Origin: Thermodesulfobacteriota bacterium
GTDB lineage: Bacteria > Desulfobacterota > WTBG01 > CAIYCZ01 > CAIRTM01
Direction of reading: 5' to 3'
Length of the DNA stretch: 62,839 nt
Assembly (NCBI GenBank): GCA_028282925.1
Contig: JANQGV010000032.1
Span: 1 to 62,839 of the forward strand
Both the position numbers and the translations under genes were made by a program. How positions within the stretch are numbered: the stretch's first letter is position 1; each line of letters opens with the position of its first letter. The notes under the pieces were generated by a model that was not told the DNA's origin, did no database searches, and saw nothing but the letters and a program-made list of their open reading frames with translations. This document shows positions 42,830-51,308 of the stretch, in pieces.

Positions 42830-43753
42830 TTACTGCAGCCATTGTATTTCACGTGCCGTTTCGTCGCCGATAACAACGCTTGCAAGGGAATCGGGCATTT
42901 TACATTCCTCTTCCGATACCGGTATGGAGCCTCCCATGATCTCGGCGTTCACCTGGGGATACAGCGGTTCCTGCCCGGGATCGGCATACCCGTGGGGGTA
43001 CAGGGGCTGCTCGTTGACCGGGTTGTATTTATCGGCGGCCCCCACCGTATGCAGCAGTTCATGGGCGATGACCACACAGTTCTTACCGTTCATCTTCCGG
43101 TCGGCAAATGCGTTCACAACGCACAGCATCCCTTTTTGCAGCCCAACCGAATGCTCAAGGACCTCGTATGCATCCGGGTCGAAATACAGTACAAAAAGCC
43201 GAATGTCCTTCACACCGGCATAGGTATCAACCGACTGAGCCCAGTAGCGCATTTTCAGGCTCCAGAGCACGGTTGCCGTCAGGCCTGATTCAGGCACCGG
43301 CGGCGGCAGTTCCCCGACCGGCGGAGCAAGTACGGTAATAAACGGTTCGTGAAGCGCCAGCCCGAAGGACTGTGCTTCGGCTTTCATAAAAGCGTCCACC
43401 GGGGCAAAGGACTCATCCGTCAGCGATTTAATGTAGCGGGCCGCTTTTTCGCTCCCATCACCATTAATGGGGTATACCACCACATTCAGCGAGCGGTCCC
43501 AGTCGGTTGAACGCTTTTTTGCTTGCCACGCGCCCACCGCAATAAAAAAGAGTAGTATCAGCAGCACCGTGATGCGCACGGCGCGGTACACGCTGCCGGA
43601 AGTCTTCGGGCGCGTTTGCCCTGCACCCGGCTTTGCACCGTTTTTTTTGGTGCCGCCCCTGTATTTGCTGAACACGATACCGCAACGGTCACATTCCGCA
43701 GCCGATTCCTGCTCAAACCCGCATTTGGGACATGAGATTGTCCGGGCAGCCAA
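42830..43753 (-). CDS. Membrane-anchored zinc metallopeptidase with zinc ribbon
   Basis: The 307-residue protein starts with a zinc ribbon (CPKCGFEQESAAECDRCG, residues 8-25), then a basic linker and one membrane helix (ITVLLILLFFIAVGAW, near residue 61). The outer domain carries the metallopeptidase motif HELLHTVGAADKY near residue 231, a HExxHxxGxxDK pattern. It is probably a membrane-tethered protease facing the periplasm. It begins with TTG, supported by GAGG 4-5 bases upstream. The combination of a cytoplasmic zinc ribbon with an exported peptidase domain is unusual; no family name was recognised. Confidence 0.78.
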   Translation of the reverse strand: MAARTISCPKCGFEQESAAECDRCGIVFSKYRGGTKKNGAKPGAGQTRPKTSGSVYRAVRITVLLILLFFIAVGAWQAKKRSTDWDRSLNVVVYPINGDGSEKAARYIKSLTDESFAPVDAFMKAEAQSFGLALHEPFITVLAPPVGELPPPVPESGLTATVLWSLKMRYWAQSVDTYAGVKDIRLFVLYFDPDAYEVLEHSVGLQKGMLCVVNAFADRKMNGKNCVVIAHELLHTVGAADKYNPVNEQPLYPHGYADPGQEPLYPQVNAEIMGGSIPVSEEECKMPDSLASVVIGDETAREIQWLQ

Positions 43754-43892
43754 AATACCTCTTTTTTCTTGTTATTGTGCCACCGCCCACCTGTGTACCG
43801 ATACCACAGTGAAAAACGTTTTTCGGGTTCCCTCAGGCGGTATCTACTCATAAAGTATATCCAGTTAAAGGAAGAAAAGAAAGGGCGGGAAC

Positions 43893-44150
43893 CTATTTTT
43901 TTGCACGCAGAATCTTAACATACTTTTCCAGGCGTGCGTCCTTGTCGGCGGGCACTCCACCGCCTTTTTTGCCGGCAAACTGCCAGAGACCCCTGCGCCA
44001 CTCCACTTCCTGGTGCATGGCCTTGTGGCTGTCGTCCAGGTAGACCACTTCGACTCTGCCGGGCCGTATAGTGCACACCACGGCATCGCGCTCCGGCTCA
44101 TTTCCAACCCGTATCCAGTCTCCCGGCCCGATATGCTCCACTGCCGACAT
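43893..44150 (-). CDS. Small conserved-looking basic protein, unknown
   Basis: The 85-residue protein has a beta-rich SH3-like start (GPGDWIRVGNEPERDAVVCTI, then RVEVVYLDDSHKAMHQEVEW) and a basic C-terminus (GKKGGGVPADKDARLEKYVKILRAKK). I do not recognise a named family. GAGG lies about 9 bases upstream of the ATG. It stands between cysM and the metallopeptidase gene on the same strand, about 50 bp from cysM and 140 bp from the metallopeptidase gene. Confidence 0.7.
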   Translation of the reverse strand: MSAVEHIGPGDWIRVGNEPERDAVVCTIRPGRVEVVYLDDSHKAMHQEVEWRRGLWQFAGKKGGGVPADKDARLEKYVKILRAKK

Positions 44151-44202
44151 TCTGCTGTACCTCTTTCTGCGTTGACTCGTTTATGCCCCTGCAACACCCT
44201 TA

Positions 44203-45120
44203 TTAGGGAGGACACAATGCACAGGCCGACCGGAACACGTCGGTAGACAAATACCGGTCGCCCCGGTCCGGGAAGATAACCACAACGGTGGATCCCCGAG
44301 GCATGTCTTTGGCCGTTTCAATAGCGCCCCACAGTGCCGCGCCGCTGCTGATGCCGCAGAAAACACCTTCTATCTGGGCCAGGTCCCGGGCCATCTCAAA
44401 GGCGTTGTCGTCGCTGCACACCAGCTTTTTGTCAATCTGTTTGGGATCGTAAATGTCGGGCACTATGGATTCATTCATGTTTTTCAGGCCTTGGATGCGG
44501 TGGTTCAGCTCCGGTTCGATACCGATCACCCGGGTACCCGACTTCTGCTCCCTGAAACAGCGCGCACAGCCCATAAGCGTCCCGGTGGTGCCCATTCCGG
44601 CCACAAATGCGTCGACCGGCCCTTTGGCGTCGCGCAGTACCTCCGGGCCCGTGGTTTCGTGATGGGACTCCCAGTTGGCCGAATTGGCGAACTGGTTGGG
44701 CATGTAGTACTGGTCGCCGAACAACTCCATAATATGATGGGCACGCTTTATGGCACCATCGGTCCGGTCGCAGCCCGGGGTCAGCTCCAGCTCGGCCCCC
44801 AGCGCCATCAGGATGGAGCGCCGTTCTTCACTGACGCAGGCCGGCATGGTCAGCTTGATACGGAAGCCCATGGCTGTTGCGATCATGGCCATGCCGATGC
44901 CCGTGTTGCCCGAGGTGGGCTCCAGGATCACCTTGTCCGGTGTCAATTCCCCGTCCAGAACAGCCTTTTTCAGCATATAGTAAGCAGGCCGGTCCTTCAC
45001 CGAACCGCCGGGGTTGGAGCCCTCCAGCTTGGCCAGAATGCGCACGCCGGTTTTATCGGCGTTCCAGATCTTGTTGATTTCAATCAGCGGTGTATTACCG
45101 ATAGCATCAAGAATACTCAT
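44203..45120 (-). CDS. cysM: Cysteine synthase
   Basis: The 305-residue PLP enzyme makes cysteine from O-acetylserine (or a similar activated serine) and sulfide or thiosulfate. The PLP lysine is K42 in GGSVKDRPA, the substrate loop is PTSGNTGIGMAM, and the PLP phosphate loop is GMGTTGTLMGC; the C-terminus has CGISSGAALWGA. The short length and compact N-terminus favour CysM over CysK, but the two cannot be separated with confidence by eye. It is the only cysteine-synthesis gene here. GAGGTGA lies 11 bases upstream of the ATG. Confidence 0.92.
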   Translation of the reverse strand: MSILDAIGNTPLIEINKIWNADKTGVRILAKLEGSNPGGSVKDRPAYYMLKKAVLDGELTPDKVILEPTSGNTGIGMAMIATAMGFRIKLTMPACVSEERRSILMALGAELELTPGCDRTDGAIKRAHHIMELFGDQYYMPNQFANSANWESHHETTGPEVLRDAKGPVDAFVAGMGTTGTLMGCARCFREQKSGTRVIGIEPELNHRIQGLKNMNESIVPDIYDPKQIDKKLVCSDDNAFEMARDLAQIEGVFCGISSGAALWGAIETAKDMPRGSTVVVIFPDRGDRYLSTDVFRSACALCPP

Positions 45121-45202
45121 TATGCCTGTTCACCTCATAGTCCTATGGTTGATATTTTCCCCTGTGCAATTTTTTCATTATATCACAACAACTTACAGAA
45201 TG

Positions 45203-45583
45203 CTATCCTGTAGAATCATCTGTTTCAGCGGCATCATCGGTCTCAGGAAGGGGGTTCAGGACCTTGCACAAATCCATATACAGGTCTTCCCCGGCCGGGA
45301 ACTTGGTTATTTTCAGACCCATGCCCCCTTTTTTGGCAACATGTATCAGGCTCGGAGGGACCTTTTTTATCCACATGACGCTGCACTCCAGCAAAATGGC
45401 CTTGCTGTCTTCCGAGGCAATCTCAACATACACCCGCTTTCCGGGCAAGAGGGTGCTTGCGGTTTTGATGAAAAGACCGTCGCGGGAAATATCTTCGGTC
45501 AGGGCGTATCGCTCAGGCATGTCTTTGCCGTACTTCACCCGCAGCCGCTTGGGCCGGCGTTTCTCAGTCCTTCTTTCCGGCAT
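45203..45583 (-). CDS. PilZ domain protein
   Basis: The 126-residue protein has the PilZ start RRTEKRRPKRLRVKYGKDM, the ISRDGLFIKTASTLLPGKRV segment near residue 30 and a C-terminal LKITKFPAGEDLYMDLCKVL. DISRDG fits the (D/N)xSxxG motif, so cyclic di-GMP binding is plausible. I chose the ATG at 45583 because GGGAGGG is 7 bases upstream; a longer in-frame start exists. It follows a small membrane protein gene by 66 bp and may respond to the HD-GYP enzyme at 37768. Confidence 0.82.
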   Translation of the reverse strand: MPERRTEKRRPKRLRVKYGKDMPERYALTEDISRDGLFIKTASTLLPGKRVYVEIASEDSKAILLECSVMWIKKVPPSLIHVAKKGGMGLKITKFPAGEDLYMDLCKVLNPLPETDDAAETDDSTG

Positions 45584-45649
45584 GGCAAACCCTCCCCCAT
45601 GGAGTTTTTTTAAAATGCGATCGAGAAATAGTTGTTGCACCCCGGTGTT

Positions 45650-45856
45650 TTAAGTATTCCCGGTATCTTCATCTTCGGGACGGGGCGGCAGGTAGCGGTT
45701 GCCGGTACGCCTGGGTTTGTCTTTTGTCCGCTCCCACCAGAACTTTTTCATGGTCCGGTAAATATAGATCGTGTCGATTACCAGGAATATAAAGATTCCG
45801 GCCACAATATACAGGATATTAATGCCGAACAGTTCCGGCATGCCGCCGTTTTCCAT
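45650..45856 (-). CDS. Small single-helix membrane protein
   Basis: The 68-residue product has one membrane helix (INILYIVAGIFIFLVIDTIYIY, residues 10-31) and a basic, proline-rich cytoplasmic tail (RTKDKPRRTGNRYLPPRP). I chose the ATG at 45856, 7 bases after AGGA; another ATG two codons upstream is in frame but too close to that site. It is 66 bp upstream of the PilZ gene on the same strand, so a paired function is possible. No family is recognised. Confidence 0.55.
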   Translation of the reverse strand: MENGGMPELFGINILYIVAGIFIFLVIDTIYIYRTMKKFWWERTKDKPRRTGNRYLPPRPEDEDTGNT

Positions 45857-45920
45857 GGTCATATCCTCTCTGTCTTTATCTCGACACGCTCCGTCCCGGA
45901 CTTTACCTCTCAGAATAATC

Positions 45921-45951
45921 GGTGGGTTTCGCTGTGCTACACCAACCCTAC
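45921..45951. repeat. 82-bp repeat family, right-half fragment
   Basis: GGTGGGTTTCGCTGTGCTAC and ACCAACCCTAC match the right arm of the GTAGGGTGGG repeat at 25835 and 26616. The left half is missing. A PAL1 copy begins 30 bases further on. Confidence 0.7.
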
Positions 45952-45980
45952 GCGGGCTGCACATTTTACTACCAGCCTTA

Positions 45981-46085
45981 CAGTCTGACCAGAAACGTTT
46001 AGATGACTCGATATTAAAAAAAACATCGTACGCCGTAGCGACGAACGGCACGCACAACGCAGCAGATGAGCGTTTATCATCAGAC
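45981..46085 (+). repeat. PAL1 element overlapping a stop codon
   Basis: A 105-bp copy with tips CAGTCTGACCAGAAACG and CGTTTATCATCAGACTG and inner CGTACGCCGTAGCGACGAAC. The final TCA of its right arm is the TGA stop of the minus-strand C39 peptidase gene. The tip sequence is unlike other copies but self-complementary within this one. Confidence 0.8.
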
Positions 46086-47081
46086 TGGTATCAATATGTA
46101 GGCTACGCCTGTTCTATCAAGCCAAACCGTACTGAATTCACGCACATCATACGCCCTTGCAACGGCGCTATCAACCTCACCTGCCGGGTCGTTCACCAGT
46201 ATTTCATTTCCTCTATATCCCCGCACCACAACAAGATGACCGTAGCTTCTCTCCATGGCGGCATTCGTCAACTCGCCCTCTTTATACCGTATGGAAGCAA
46301 TCAGGGGCACATCGCGGTCAAGCAGGGCCCGCACCTCCCCGATATCCCGGAATACATGCACATACCCCAGGGTATTGCAACGGGAAGCGGCCCAGATGTT
46401 TGCCGGCCACACCCCGTATAAATCGGTGTCTTTATGATAGGCCAGATCCGCCATGGCCAAGGGGTCGGTGATTCGGCCGTAATAGTCAAGCACCATGGAA
46501 AGGCCGGTGGGCGAGCAGATCCGTTCCCTGATCTGCTGGTCGAACACCATCTGGCTTTTGGGGGGCACGGCAATCTCATGGGACTTTTCCACATCAGGCA
46601 GGTCTGCAGGGGCATGTACGTCCTGTGCGGTTACGGATATACCTAAAAACAGCGGGGCGGCAAGGGCCGCCTCGATATCAGGAGCATGCACCTCACACAA
46701 AATCTCGGCCATACCTTCAAGGGCATCTACAAGAAAGTAGTCGATGTCGGCCCGTACCCCGTGGGCGGCATTACCGGGAGGCTCCTTCAGACCGGGCCAT
46801 GCGCCGATACCCGGCAGATTCAATTCATAAGTAATTTCAGAATATTGTGGCGATATCCTCATGGAAAACCTGTAACCGTACTGCTGCTGCGAATCAATGG
46901 CAAGGGTAGGAATCAGGCGGCACCCGGCAAGATCCAGCCGGGCCGCGGACAATCGGATTTCAGCGGTCCGGGGCCCGGTTATGTTGATATCCACTGCCCT
47001 ATCAGACAGCATGGCCGCATCAGAGGGCAGCCAGCGGGCAATAGAGCTTTGCGAACGGTTTTTCAGGTATATATGCAGCAT
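46080..47081 (-). CDS. C39-like papain-fold cysteine peptidase domain protein
   Basis: The 333-residue protein has an N-terminal beta-rich region (residues 1-165) and a C39_2-like domain with the catalytic cysteine C189 in ERICSPTGLSMVL, GHLVVVRGY (histidine near 283) and VNDPAGEVDS (aspartate near 300). The spacing is that of the C39 family; many members are peptidases for leader sequences or peptidoglycan-related substrates. No signal peptide is seen and no transporter is adjacent. Substrate is unknown. Its stop codon overlaps the end of a PAL1 element. Confidence 0.82.
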   Translation of the reverse strand: MLHIYLKNRSQSSIARWLPSDAAMLSDRAVDINITGPRTAEIRLSAARLDLAGCRLIPTLAIDSQQQYGYRFSMRISPQYSEITYELNLPGIGAWPGLKEPPGNAAHGVRADIDYFLVDALEGMAEILCEVHAPDIEAALAAPLFLGISVTAQDVHAPADLPDVEKSHEIAVPPKSQMVFDQQIRERICSPTGLSMVLDYYGRITDPLAMADLAYHKDTDLYGVWPANIWAASRCNTLGYVHVFRDIGEVRALLDRDVPLIASIRYKEGELTNAAMERSYGHLVVVRGYRGNEILVNDPAGEVDSAVARAYDVREFSTVWLDRTGVAYILIPV

Positions 47082-47198
47082 GTATGATCATCTCCTTTCT
47101 CGTATGTATATCTGTAACAAAATTATGATAATCATTAAAGAAAAATATAATCAAACCGATAAAATATAGTATAAAACCAACACCTTAAGGTAAATACT

Positions 47199-48125
47199 AT
47201 GACGCAACGCATTACATGGCCGGTGTACATCATCACCCTGCTCTGTTTCCTGCTTATCTGCACCACAACCAGCCATGCCGGCAACGGCCGCCGCCTCAGC
47301 ACTCCTGAAATCGACTACCTGGTAGAAACTTTTGATACCGGCACTTTTGAGCGCCGATCCCTTAAAAATGTGTTCAGCAACCCGGGTATCCGCTACATGC
47401 CGGGTCTGGTAAAGATGAATGTTTTTAATAAGGAGTATGCATCGAGCTACCAGCGGTTCCTGAAGCCTGTATCCATCGGGATGGCCAAAAAGTTCGCCCG
47501 CAAATGGCGCACCTGTCTGCAGCAGGCGAGCACAGCCTCCGGAGTTGACCGTGAAGTGATTGTGGCAATCCTGCTGGTTGAAACCTGCCTGGGCAGCTAC
47601 CTGGGCGATGTGCCGGTGCTGTCGGTATTTTCGTCCATTATTCTGGATAACCGCATGGACCACCGGCAGCGGTATGCCCAAACCCTGTGCGAATCACTGC
47701 GCGACCGATACCTGCGCCGCATAGAAGTGAAAGCAAACTGGGCTCAGGAGGAATTGCAGGCCCTGCTCACCATGCACAACAGCAACACCATGGACATCCA
47801 CAAACTCAAAGGCAGCTATGCCGGGGCCTTCGGGATTCCACAGTTTTTACCGTCGAGCTACCTCAAGTGGGCCCACAATGCCGGTCGCGCGCAGAAAGTG
47901 GACCTGTTTTACATCCCTGATGCCATTCATTCAGTGGGAAATTATCTGACCTCCCACGGCTGGAATGCCGATTTGCCGTTCGAGGACAAAAAAAAGGTAC
48001 TGTGGAATTACAACCGCAGCACCGTGTATGTTGAAACCGTTCTCAAAGTGGCCGAAAAATTACAGCCTGCAAAACCGGCCCCTACCGAAATTTCCGCCCG
48101 CGAGACCTCTGAAAAGAAGTCGTAA
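47199..48125 (+). CDS. Lytic murein transglycosylase, MltB family
   Basis: The 308-residue exported protein has a signal peptide (ITLLCFLLICTTTSHA) and an SLT_2/MltB domain: the catalytic glutamate in VAILLVETCLGSYLG near residue 125 and the substrate motif GSYAGAFGIPQFLPSSYLKWA near 205. It cleaves peptidoglycan glycan strands to 1,6-anhydro ends. AAGG precedes the ATG. It is transcribed divergently from the C39-type gene; the short intergenic region must hold both promoters. A lipobox is not visible. Confidence 0.9.
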   Translation: MTQRITWPVYIITLLCFLLICTTTSHAGNGRRLSTPEIDYLVETFDTGTFERRSLKNVFSNPGIRYMPGLVKMNVFNKEYASSYQRFLKPVSIGMAKKFARKWRTCLQQASTASGVDREVIVAILLVETCLGSYLGDVPVLSVFSSIILDNRMDHRQRYAQTLCESLRDRYLRRIEVKANWAQEELQALLTMHNSNTMDIHKLKGSYAGAFGIPQFLPSSYLKWAHNAGRAQKVDLFYIPDAIHSVGNYLTSHGWNADLPFEDKKKVLWNYNRSTVYVETVLKVAEKLQPAKPAPTEISARETSEKKS

Positions 48126-48182
48126 GGCTCGTCCTCTATTGCTTCAAAGCAATAAGTAAATGAATAAACCGTAGTATAGGAG

Positions 48183-48431
48183 TTATTCATTACCTACGTT
48201 TACATCAAACACACACTCCTTATCGTTCCCCCAATCAATGCTATATGCACCATTCTGCACATAACCGCGAAACGATGAATATTCCCAATATTTTGGTGCA
48301 TCAACAAGGCCGTGCTTTACAGGATTATAATGGATATAATCACAATGGACCTGAAAATCATTATCATTGCGAATTTGGTGTTCCCAAACCCGCCGTTGCC
48401 AAACATTACTCTCCCTCCTTTTCGATCTCGA
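48183..48431 (-). pseudogene. Truncated REP-associated tyrosine transposase (RAYT)
   Basis: This fragment encodes the C-terminal part of a Y1_Tnp/RAYT transposase: SRSKRRESNVWQRRVWEHQI, DYIHYNPVKHGLVDAP and a WEYSSFRGYVQNGAYSIDWG end. The N-terminal region with the HUH metal-binding histidines is missing; the homology breaks at a half copy of the GTAGGGTG repeat at 48436-48452. RAYTs process and mobilise REP hairpins. The fragment lies next to PAL1 (48543) and repeat debris, in line with a decayed source of the local repeats. Confidence 0.8.
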
Positions 48432-48435
48432 CAAT

Positions 48436-48452
48436 GTAGGGTGCGCACTGCG
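48436..48452. repeat. 82-bp repeat family, left-end fragment at RAYT breakpoint
   Basis: GTAGGGTGCGCACTGCG matches the start of the 82-bp palindrome family. It marks the point where the RAYT reading frame loses similarity. Confidence 0.6.
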
Positions 48453-48542
48453 AACCGACATTTGACCGCCACACAAAACCTGCCGATTAAAGGAATGCAA
48501 AAAGGACACCCACGGAGAGAACCCCCTACAAACCATTACTAG

Positions 48543-48658
48543 GGGCTGAGGGAAAATGTTCAGATACAAGGCGCGTGAGGAGTGAGGCGTACTTTTTTGT
48601 ACGTCGCAACGACGAACGACTCACACAACGCTGTAGATGGGCGTTTTCCGACAGTCTC
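48543..48658 (+). repeat. PAL1 element, complete copy next to pepD stop
   Basis: A 116-bp hairpin with arms GGCTGAGGGAAAATG and CGTTTTCCGACAGTC and loop GAGGCGTACTTTTTTGTACG. The right end is directly followed by CTA, the TAG stop of the minus-strand pepD gene. A degenerate copy of the GC-rich motif and the shared CTACAAACCATTA stretch lie to its left. Confidence 0.88.
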
Positions 48659-50119
48659 CTAATATTTGCCTGCCGCAATAGCCCCCAGGACCCCGCAAAG
48701 CAACTCCCAAAACCTCCCCACACTTTCAATCTTTACCGCCTCATCCGGGGAATGGCAGTTTATAATATCGGCCCCGAAGGATATCATGTCCATTCCCGGC
48801 AGCAAATCTCCGATGATGCCGCACTCGAGGCCCGCATGGGTAGCCTCCCGTTCGGGCGAAAACCCGAACAGCTCTTCATGTACGCTCTCAACCAGGTGTA
48901 AAACCCGTGAATCGGGGTTCGGCTGCCACCCGGGGTACGGCTTTTCAATCTCGTTTTGCGCCCCGGCAAGCTCGGCTACAGCCACAATCTGCTCCACGGT
49001 CGCCTGCAGTGCCGCGGCCACAGAGGAGCGCGGGCTGTTGTGCACGGTGAGATAATCCCCCTCCATGCGCACGGAGGCCACATTGTTGGAGGTTTCAACC
49101 AGTCCGTCTATGGTGCGGCTCATGGACATGACCCCGTTGGGAAACGCCAGCAGCATATCGATTACGGCATCGCGGCTGGTTGAGGTGAAAACCCGGGCCG
49201 GTTTTTCCACCGGACTGCATTGCAGGGCAAAGTCTGCATCATCCGGGTATTCGGAACCAATGTCTGCCGTAAACCCTTTTATTATTTCCTGCACCTTCTC
49301 TTCAGTGCCGGACGGCAGACAGACAACCGCCGTGGCTTCCCGGGGTATGGCATTATGTTTGTCACCCCCCCGTATTTCCGCAATATCAAGCCCGAAGTGA
49401 GAAAGTGCCCTCAGCAGGCGCGACACTATTTTAACGGCATTGCCACGGTTTTCATTGATATTCAGTCCAGAATGCCCGCCCTGGAGCCCGCTCACCGTCA
49501 GCATATACCCGGCACAGTCGGCAGGCGTGCTGCTGAATGCAAGCTGCATCGAGCTGTCGACGCCACCTCCCCCGGCGCAGCCCATACACAACGATCCGGT
49601 ATGTTCTGAATCAAGGTTGAGTAAAATACGGCCCGAAACCAGATGCGGGTCCAGCCCGAAAACACCGGTCAGCCCGGTTTCCTCGTCCACCGTCAGCAGC
49701 AACTCAAGCGGCCCGCGATTCAGGGAATCGTCCCAGGCCGCAGCCAGGGCCGCGGCAAGCCCGATGCCGTTGTCGGCCCCCAGGGTCGTACCATCGGCCC
49801 TGAGCCATTCACCGTTCCGCACCAGGCGGATTCCCTCTTTTCCAAAATCAAACTCAACATCGTCGTTTTTTTCGCACACCATATCCAGATGGGCCTGCAG
49901 CACGGTAACAGGCGCATTTTCAAAGCCCGGGGTTGCCGGAACCCTGATGCAGAGGTTGCCGGTTGGGTCTTTTTTTACCTCAAAACCCTTATCCCGGGCC
50001 GTTTTACGCAGGTATGCGGCCAGGGCGGCCTCGTTTTTTGAGCCCCTAGGAAAACGGGACACATTAGCAAACATTGACCAGAGCAGCCCGGGTTCCAACC
50101 CTTCAATTGCAGCCGTCAT
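48659..50119 (-). CDS. pepD: Aminoacyl-histidine dipeptidase (PepD/M20C)
   Basis: The 486-residue M20 metallopeptidase hydrolyses X-His and other dipeptides in the cytoplasm. Zinc-site residues are in QAHLDMVCEKN near residue 82, ADGTTLGADNGIG near 115, VDEETGLTGVFGLD near 150 and a C-terminal RATHAGLECGIIGD-type motif near 420. The protein is of normal length. The site AAAGGAAC precedes the ATG. The gene is monocistronic and divergent from mlaA. Its TAG stop abuts PAL1, the likely 3'-UTR hairpin of this transcript. Confidence 0.93.
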   Translation of the reverse strand: MTAAIEGLEPGLLWSMFANVSRFPRGSKNEAALAAYLRKTARDKGFEVKKDPTGNLCIRVPATPGFENAPVTVLQAHLDMVCEKNDDVEFDFGKEGIRLVRNGEWLRADGTTLGADNGIGLAAALAAAWDDSLNRGPLELLLTVDEETGLTGVFGLDPHLVSGRILLNLDSEHTGSLCMGCAGGGGVDSSMQLAFSSTPADCAGYMLTVSGLQGGHSGLNINENRGNAVKIVSRLLRALSHFGLDIAEIRGGDKHNAIPREATAVVCLPSGTEEKVQEIIKGFTADIGSEYPDDADFALQCSPVEKPARVFTSTSRDAVIDMLLAFPNGVMSMSRTIDGLVETSNNVASVRMEGDYLTVHNSPRSSVAAALQATVEQIVAVAELAGAQNEIEKPYPGWQPNPDSRVLHLVESVHEELFGFSPEREATHAGLECGIIGDLLPGMDMISFGADIINCHSPDEAVKIESVGRFWELLCGVLGAIAAGKY

Positions 50120-50225
50120 ACATAGTTCCTTTCGGTTAATTTTGCGTTAATGTATTGCACTTGCAGAAGCCTGATGATATAATAGAAAATCTAATAAAAA
50201 TTAATAGATTATAATATAAACGCAC

Positions 50226-51077
50226 ATGTACATCAGACCCATTCTCTTTTGCATCTGCATACTTCTTCTGGCCCTGCCCGCTGCGGCACAGGCAAACGGT
50301 TCGGGCCATTCGACTACTGTAACGCAAAACACGGCAGATGTCACCACCGGATCTCAGGCCGACAACGAAACTGTTCCCCTGTCCGTTTCCGACAACCAGA
50401 CCGATGAAGACCTTGATGAGCCCGGCTTTGATGATGAAGATGATGAAATGTTCGGGTTCGACGACGAAGACGAAGTGGATGATTTTGTCGTAATAGCCAT
50501 TCCCGACCCGATCCAGGGCTACAACCGGGCCATCCATGGGTTCAACGATGGAATGTATATCTACGCGCTGCGCCCCACCTCCAAAGGCTGGGAATTCATA
50601 CTGCCTTCAGCGCCGCGCCGGTGTCTGCAAAAGTTCTTCCTCAACCTCGGCATGCCGGTACGGTTTATCAGTTGCCTGCTCCAGGCAAAAATCGTCGGGG
50701 CCGGATCAGAGCTTTCACGGTTCGTCATTAATACCACCATCGGCATTGCCGGATTTTTCGACCCTGCAAAAGCATTCGGTTTGCCTGCGTACCCGGAGGA
50801 CTTTGGCCAGGCCTTTGCTGTTTGGGGCATGGGCCCGGGGTTCTACTTTGTGCTTCCCGTTTACGGACCGTCGAGCGGCCGCGACGCCCTGGGTAAAATC
50901 TTCGATCTTGCCCTGAATCCGGTTACCTATATACCCGGCGCCACAATTCTTGAATACGTCAACACCACTTCCTTTGTATACCGCGATATCGACGACCTTC
51001 GCGCCGCAGCCATCGATCCCTACAGCGCCCTGCGCAATGCCTACATGCAACTGCGCACCCAGGCCATCAAGAAGTAG
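50226..51077 (+). CDS. mlaA: MlaA (VacJ) family protein with acidic insert
   Basis: The 283-residue exported protein has a signal peptide (ICILLLALPAAAQA) without a visible lipobox, then an acidic region (residues 60-90, repeated DEPGFDDEDDE-like residues) and the MlaA domain (PDPIQGYNRAIHGFND, VRFISCLLQAKIVGAGSEL, TTIGIAGFFDPA, GFYFVLPVYGPSSGRDALG). MlaA channels phospholipid at the outer membrane for return to the inner membrane. Partners mlaC and an HpnN-like RND gene lie 3-7 kb away. The absence of a lipoprotein cysteine is unusual for the family. No ribosome site is evident at the ATG. Confidence 0.85.
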   Translation: MYIRPILFCICILLLALPAAAQANGSGHSTTVTQNTADVTTGSQADNETVPLSVSDNQTDEDLDEPGFDDEDDEMFGFDDEDEVDDFVVIAIPDPIQGYNRAIHGFNDGMYIYALRPTSKGWEFILPSAPRRCLQKFFLNLGMPVRFISCLLQAKIVGAGSELSRFVINTTIGIAGFFDPAKAFGLPAYPEDFGQAFAVWGMGPGFYFVLPVYGPSSGRDALGKIFDLALNPVTYIPGATILEYVNTTSFVYRDIDDLRAAAIDPYSALRNAYMQLRTQAIKK

Positions 51078-51308
51078 AGTTGTATACCGCCAACACTGTT
51101 GGCAGATGGCTGACCCAGGTTGTCACAGCAACCATAGATTCAGAATCATTCCTCCATTACCATCCTACTGACATTCCATCATAATTTATTAACGCTTCTA
51201 TAAATCACTTTTTGGCATATTTTATGTAACTAAAAGAGCGTAGCGACCGATTAAATATATAATGCTTTGAAAAGAAACTGTATACCATTAACGAACAAGG
51301 AGACCCTT

